A DNA stretch of 16,522 nucleotides from DATKIY01 sp035543875 (GTDB taxonomy: Bacteria; Actinomycetota; Actinomycetes; JAHEKZ01). A program made the position numbers and the translations under genes. The notes under the pieces are model-generated. The model was given only the letters and a program-made list of their open reading frames with translations, was not told the DNA's origin and did no database searches. Location: contig DATKIY010000137.1 in the NCBI GenBank assembly GCA_035543875.1, positions 1 through 16,522 on the forward strand, written 5' to 3'. This document shows positions 13,990 to 16,522 of the stretch, piece after piece (the first letter of the stretch is position 1; each line of letters opens with the position of its first letter).

Positions 13990-14604
13990 GTGGAGCCAAC
14001 CAAGCGAAAGGGCCGTCCGCAAGCCCACGACCGCGAGCAACTGTTGCACGCGGCGAGAGCGGTCGCCGCCCAACGAGGCTTCGACAGTCTTCGCTTCGCC
14101 GACGTCTCCGAAGCTACCGGGGTGCCGGTCAGCTCACTCCAGTACGCGTTCGGGAGCCGGGATGCCCTAGTGCGCGAAGTGCTGAAGGCTGGGGTCAGGG
14201 ACGAGCTGGCCCGTCTCCGCAAGGTCGTGGACCGTGAGCCAGACCCGTTGAAACGAATCGACTTGTTTATCCGCCGCAGCATTTCGGTTGATGACAAGGC
14301 TCGTCGAGAGGGCTGGCTCCTCTGGATTGAATACTGGCGAGCCGCTCTGCGCGACGACGAGCTGCGCGGCGAGTATTCCGAGGTCGCTCGTACGTGGCGG
14401 GCACTCGTCAAGCGCGCTATCGATGATGGGGTGCTCACCGGGCAGTTCACTGTCAACGGACCTTCCGAGGACGTCGCCGCTGCGATCGTGGCGATCACTG
14501 ACGGGCTTGGCTTGCAGGTCGAGGTAGGTGATTCGCGGATGCGCGCTCCACGCGCGATCCGCGCCGCGCGTCGAACCGTCCGCTCTCTGCTGGGTATCGA
14601 GTAG
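13990..14604 (+). CDS. TetR/AcrR family transcriptional regulator
   Basis: 204-aa repressor-type protein. Residues 1-12 are basic (EPTKRKGRPQ), then the TetR helix-turn-helix: LLHAARAVAAQRGFDSLRFADVSEATGVPVSSLQYAFGSRDALVREVL (about 18-65, recognition part VPVSSLQYAFGSR). The ligand domain follows (DRIDLFIRRSISVDDKARREGWLLWIEYWRAALRDDELR...). The start is GTG 13990, which fits a leaderless transcript (TATAGT-N6-GTG); the longer frame to 13924 would run across the operator. It is divergent from a DAO flavoenzyme and 3 nt ahead of the exporter gene, so it probably controls both and itself. The inducer may be a substrate of the flavoenzyme or the exporter. Confidence 0.92.
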   Translation: MEPTKRKGRPQAHDREQLLHAARAVAAQRGFDSLRFADVSEATGVPVSSLQYAFGSRDALVREVLKAGVRDELARLRKVVDREPDPLKRIDLFIRRSISVDDKARREGWLLWIEYWRAALRDDELRGEYSEVARTWRALVKRAIDDGVLTGQFTVNGPSEDVAAAIVAITDGLGLQVEVGDSRMRAPRAIRAARRTVRSLLGIE

Positions 14605-14607
14605 TCC

Positions 14608-15447
14608 ATGCTCGCCATTTCACTTGCTCTTGGTGCCTCGATTGGCTACGGACTTACCGACTTCCTCGGTGGCCTTGCTGCACGCAAGATTCCCGTCCTA
14701 CTTCTTGGGGCGATCTCGCAACCTCTTGGCCTGGTGTTCCTGCTCTTCATGCTTCCGCTTTCGGACGGTGTGTTCAGTCAACAAGCGCTTGTTTGGGGAG
14801 CGATTTCTGGCGTCGGTGGAGCGATCGCCTACGTCATGCTGTTCCAGAGTTTGGCCATCGGTCCGATGAGCGTTGCGTCACCGATATCGGCACTGATCGC
14901 CGTCGTCATTCCGGTCCTGGCGGGCATCGCGTTCGGGGAACGGCTTCCGTGGGCAGCTTGGGTTGGCATTTTTCTGGGAGCCGCAGCCGTACTGATGGTG
15001 AGTCAGGTTCACAGCGATGCACCTCACCCGGTCTCGTTGCGGGTTGTTCTTCTTGCCACGGGTGCCGGCGTCTTTATCTCGATCTTCTTAGTCGCGTTGG
15101 AACGTTCTCCAGACGACAGCGGCTTGTGGCCGCTCATCGTGGTCCGCATCGTGACGACCATCTTGATGGTGACGTTTGCCTTCGGTACCGGCTCGGTGTC
15201 TCGCCCACCACGTGACGCAGTGCTCTTGGGGTCGGCTTCAACAATCCTTGACGTCTTGGCGACACTCCTGTTCCTGCTGGCAACCCGCGACGGCTTGCTT
15301 TCGGTGGTGGCCGTGATTACGGCGTTGTACCCAGCGGCGACGGTGCTCATGGCGAAGGTCGTGTTGGGGGAGCATCTACAGGCGATTCAGCGGTGGGGCC
15401 TGGGGCTTGCGGCCGTGTCTGTCTCGCTACTTGCCGTTGCCGTCTGA
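14608..15447 (+). CDS. DMT-superfamily transporter, EamA-like
   Basis: 279-aa integral membrane protein with about ten hydrophobic segments in two five-helix halves, the internal duplication typical of the drug/metabolite transporter superfamily. The first half ends with the FGERLPWAAWVGIFLGAAAVLMVS pattern (about 110-133) and the second with VLGEHLQAIQRWGLGLAAVSVSLLAV (about 251-277); the same GE-x-L..W-G signature ends each half. It starts 3 nt after the TetR stop, so it is made with the regulator, which suggests a role in export of the compound that the regulator senses or that the divergent flavoenzyme handles. The transported compound is unknown. Confidence 0.92.
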   Translation: MLAISLALGASIGYGLTDFLGGLAARKIPVLLLGAISQPLGLVFLLFMLPLSDGVFSQQALVWGAISGVGGAIAYVMLFQSLAIGPMSVASPISALIAVVIPVLAGIAFGERLPWAAWVGIFLGAAAVLMVSQVHSDAPHPVSLRVVLLATGAGVFISIFLVALERSPDDSGLWPLIVVRIVTTILMVTFAFGTGSVSRPPRDAVLLGSASTILDVLATLLFLLATRDGLLSVVAVITALYPAATVLMAKVVLGEHLQAIQRWGLGLAAVSVSLLAVAV

Positions 15448-15464
15448 CAGGACCGTCCGCCGAG

Positions 15465-15470
15465 TACGGT
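15465..15470 (+). promoter_or_regulatory. -10 box for leaderless response-regulator gene
   Basis: TACGGT is exactly 6 nt before ATG 15477. No Shine-Dalgarno is present. A possible -35 (CTGACA, 15444-15449) contains the stop of the exporter gene, but the 15-nt spacer is short. It is identical in sequence and distance to the box before the PIG-L gene. Confidence 0.55.
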
Positions 15471-15476
15471 TTGGCC

Positions 15477-15905
15477 ATGGCACCCAGCCTTGGCAGAGTC
15501 ATGGTCGTTGACGACTCGAAGACGATCCGCGATCTCATTTCCATGAACCTTGAGCTCGAGGGCTACGACGTCGTCACGGCCGCCAACGCCCAGGAGTGTC
15601 TCGACCACCTCGCCGAGGTCGCTGCGGGTGCTGCGTCCTATCCGCAGCTGCTGATGTTAGACGTGGTAATGCCTGGCTTGGATGGGGTCGAGCTAACTGC
15701 ACGACTCAAGGCCACCCCCGCCACTTCGGGCCTACCGATTCTGATCGTCAGCGCATCGGCTCAGCGCCGAGATTTTGAGCTGGCCCGCGGAGCTGGCGCT
15801 GACGGGTACCTGACAAAGCCGTTCTCTCCCGAAGACCTGTTGGATGAGGTGGCGCGGCTTATCCTCACCGCCGATGAGCGGCAGATCGACCGGCTGCCAG
15901 AATGA
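15477..15905 (+). CDS. Stand-alone response regulator receiver (CheY-like)
   Basis: 142-aa single REC domain with no output domain. It has all the phosphorylation residues: acidic pair Asp12-Asp13 in VVDDSK, phospho-acceptor Asp62 in LMLDVVMPGLDG, Ser92 in IVSAS and Lys114 in YLTKPFSPEDL. Such single-domain regulators act by protein contact, not DNA binding. The start ATG 15477 is favoured by the leaderless box TACGGT-N6; the open frame before it lacks REC sequence. No sensor kinase is in the window, so the partner must be coded elsewhere. A small membrane protein follows after 4 nt, so the two may be co-transcribed. Confidence 0.93.
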   Translation: MAPSLGRVMVVDDSKTIRDLISMNLELEGYDVVTAANAQECLDHLAEVAAGAASYPQLLMLDVVMPGLDGVELTARLKATPATSGLPILIVSASAQRRDFELARGAGADGYLTKPFSPEDLLDEVARLILTADERQIDRLPE

Positions 15906-15909
15906 TCAC

Positions 15910-16269
15910 GTGGAGTGGGTAGCAACTTTCTTGGCGTTGGCGCTGGCTGTTGTCATGATCATGTTTGGTCTGGCCAAGGTGCAACGACTGCCAGCGTCAC
16001 TCCAAATCCGCGACCGCTTGCAGGTCAGCGCGCCGATCTGGACGGTGTGGGGTGCTCTCGATCTGGTTGCAGCAGGTGCGCTCACCGTTGGTGTTTTCGC
16101 GATTCCTGGCCTAGCCATCGCGGCAGCTCTGGTGTTCGCCATCACGATGGTTGCCCTGCTGGTGTTGCAGCTGCGGGCGGGGGATCCACCGTCTTTCGCC
16201 GTTCCAGTCGTGCTACTTATCGTCGCCGCCGCACTGACGGCGTTCCTGGTCGCATCGGTCACGAACTGA
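15910..16269 (+). CDS. Small DoxX-like four-helix membrane protein
   Basis: 119-aa membrane protein with four hydrophobic segments (about residues 2-20, 46-66, 68-88 and 98-117). The pattern MFGLAKVQRLPASLQIRDRLQVSAPIWTVWGALDLVAAGALTVGVF resembles the DoxX/DoxX-like group. The start GTG 15910 is 4 nt after the response-regulator stop and gives a first membrane helix right at the N-terminus; no Shine-Dalgarno is evident and coupling is likely. Function is not known. argS starts 53 bp downstream from its own leaderless promoter. Confidence 0.8.
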   Translation: MEWVATFLALALAVVMIMFGLAKVQRLPASLQIRDRLQVSAPIWTVWGALDLVAAGALTVGVFAIPGLAIAAALVFAITMVALLVLQLRAGDPPSFAVPVVLLIVAAALTAFLVASVTN

Positions 16270-16310
16270 CCAGACGCGATGCTGGCCGCCGTCGGGTGCT
16301 CGGCGGTTAT

Positions 16311-16316
16311 TAGGCT
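16311..16316 (+). promoter_or_regulatory. -10 box for leaderless argS
   Basis: TAGGCT is exactly 6 nt before GTG 16323; no Shine-Dalgarno precedes the start. No good -35 is visible. Confidence 0.55.
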
Positions 16317-16322
16317 GAGTTC

Positions 16323-16522
16323 GTGACGCCAGAAGAACTATCTCGCTCGATCGCCAAGGCCGTGTCCGCGGCGGTTGCTGCAGGTGACCTCTCCGACGTG
16401 CCCGGATTCGACGCTTCGCAAGTCACGGTTGAGCGACCGCGCTCGAAGGAACACGGCGACTACGCGACCAACGTTGCTATGCGACTTGCGAAACCTGCAG
16501 GGCTGCCGCCTCGCGACGTGGC
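16323..16522 (+). CDS. argS: Arginyl-tRNA synthetase, N-terminal part (3'-truncated by window edge)
   Basis: The first 66 residues of a class I aminoacyl-tRNA synthetase that charges tRNA-Arg. The N-terminal Add1 domain is clear: TPEELSRSIAKAVSAAVAAG, then VTVERPRSKEHGDYATNVAMRLAKPAGLPPRDVA, where the ERPRxxEHGDYATNVAMxLAK segment is typical of actinobacterial ArgS. The start GTG 16323 is set by the leaderless -10 TAGGCT-N6 and matches the usual N-terminal length. The catalytic HIGH motif lies beyond the window. In actinobacteria argS is often followed by lysA and homoserine dehydrogenase genes, which are not visible here. Confidence 0.95.
   Translation, partial: MTPEELSRSIAKAVSAAVAAGDLSDVPGFDASQVTVERPRSKEHGDYATNVAMRLAKPAGLPPRDV

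Noticed and set aside
13953..14618. 221-aa open frame on the - strand opposite the TetR gene
   Set aside because: Ser/Arg-rich shadow frame across a well-supported TetR gene and its operator.
1..16522. Search for CRISPR arrays, insertion sequences, prophage, integrases, toxin-antitoxin or phage-defence genes
   Set aside because: No regularly spaced repeats, transposase or integrase motifs, or defence domains were found on either strand.

Overview
The window is high-GC bacterial DNA with dense, mostly intron-like-free gene packing typical of an actinobacterium. Supporting signs are many GTG starts, 4-nt GTGA stop/start overlaps, frequent leaderless starts (a TANNNT -10 box exactly 6 nt before the start codon), a DUF3105 protein, a DUF305 protein, a TIGR03086-type protein (mycothiol-dependent isomerase/DinB fold) and a PIG-L/MshB-type deacetylase. 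The species cannot be named from the sequence.

Layout. (1) 1-918 is the 3' part of an acyl-CoA dehydrogenase on the + strand; its stop overlaps the stop of a convergent thioesterase. (2) 915-3167 on the - strand is a three-gene unit: an unknown 305-aa protein, homocysteine S-methyltransferase (mmuM) and a hotdog thioesterase. (3) 3249-4687 on the + strand is a leaderless, overlapping pair: PIG-L deacetylase and an S51/class-I-amidotransferase-like Ser hydrolase. (4) 4706-5287 (-) is a TIGR03086-family protein, followed by tRNA-Arg(CCG) at 5390-5461 (-). (5) 5650-6042 (+) is a small membrane protein with PLDc_N and SHOCT-like parts, convergent with a GNAT acetyltransferase (6045-6593, -). That gene is divergent from a second, larger GNAT protein (6658-7428, +). 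(6) 7492-12519 (+) holds DUF3105, an 838-aa dimethylglycine/sarcosine-dehydrogenase-like flavoprotein, a Cys/Met-metabolism PLP enzyme and DUF305. (7) 12537-13925 (-) is a second DAO-family flavoenzyme, divergent from a TetR regulator (13990, +) with a perfect palindrome over the shared promoter; a DMT/EamA exporter follows the regulator. (8) 15477-16269 holds a stand-alone response-regulator receiver and a small DoxX-like membrane protein. (9) 16323 to the end is the start of argS.

How it may fit together (inference). The flavoprotein with a GcvT half releases one-carbon units as methylene-tetrahydrofolate. MmuM makes methionine from homocysteine, and the PLP enzyme acts on cystathionine- or methionine-type substrates, so the window is enriched in methyl/one-carbon and sulfur amino acid functions. 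The TetR-DAO-exporter group looks like a self-contained amine or amino acid catabolism and efflux module. The DUF3105, DUF305, tRNA-Arg and argS genes resemble an actinobacterial neighbourhood that has been opened up by these metabolic genes.

The most notable non-coding signals are the recurrent leaderless promoter module, the TetR operator, two inverted repeats at the start codons of the flavoprotein and PLP genes, and a 16-bp hairpin embedded in the 3' end of a convergent gene. No CRISPR array, insertion sequence, prophage or rRNA was seen.
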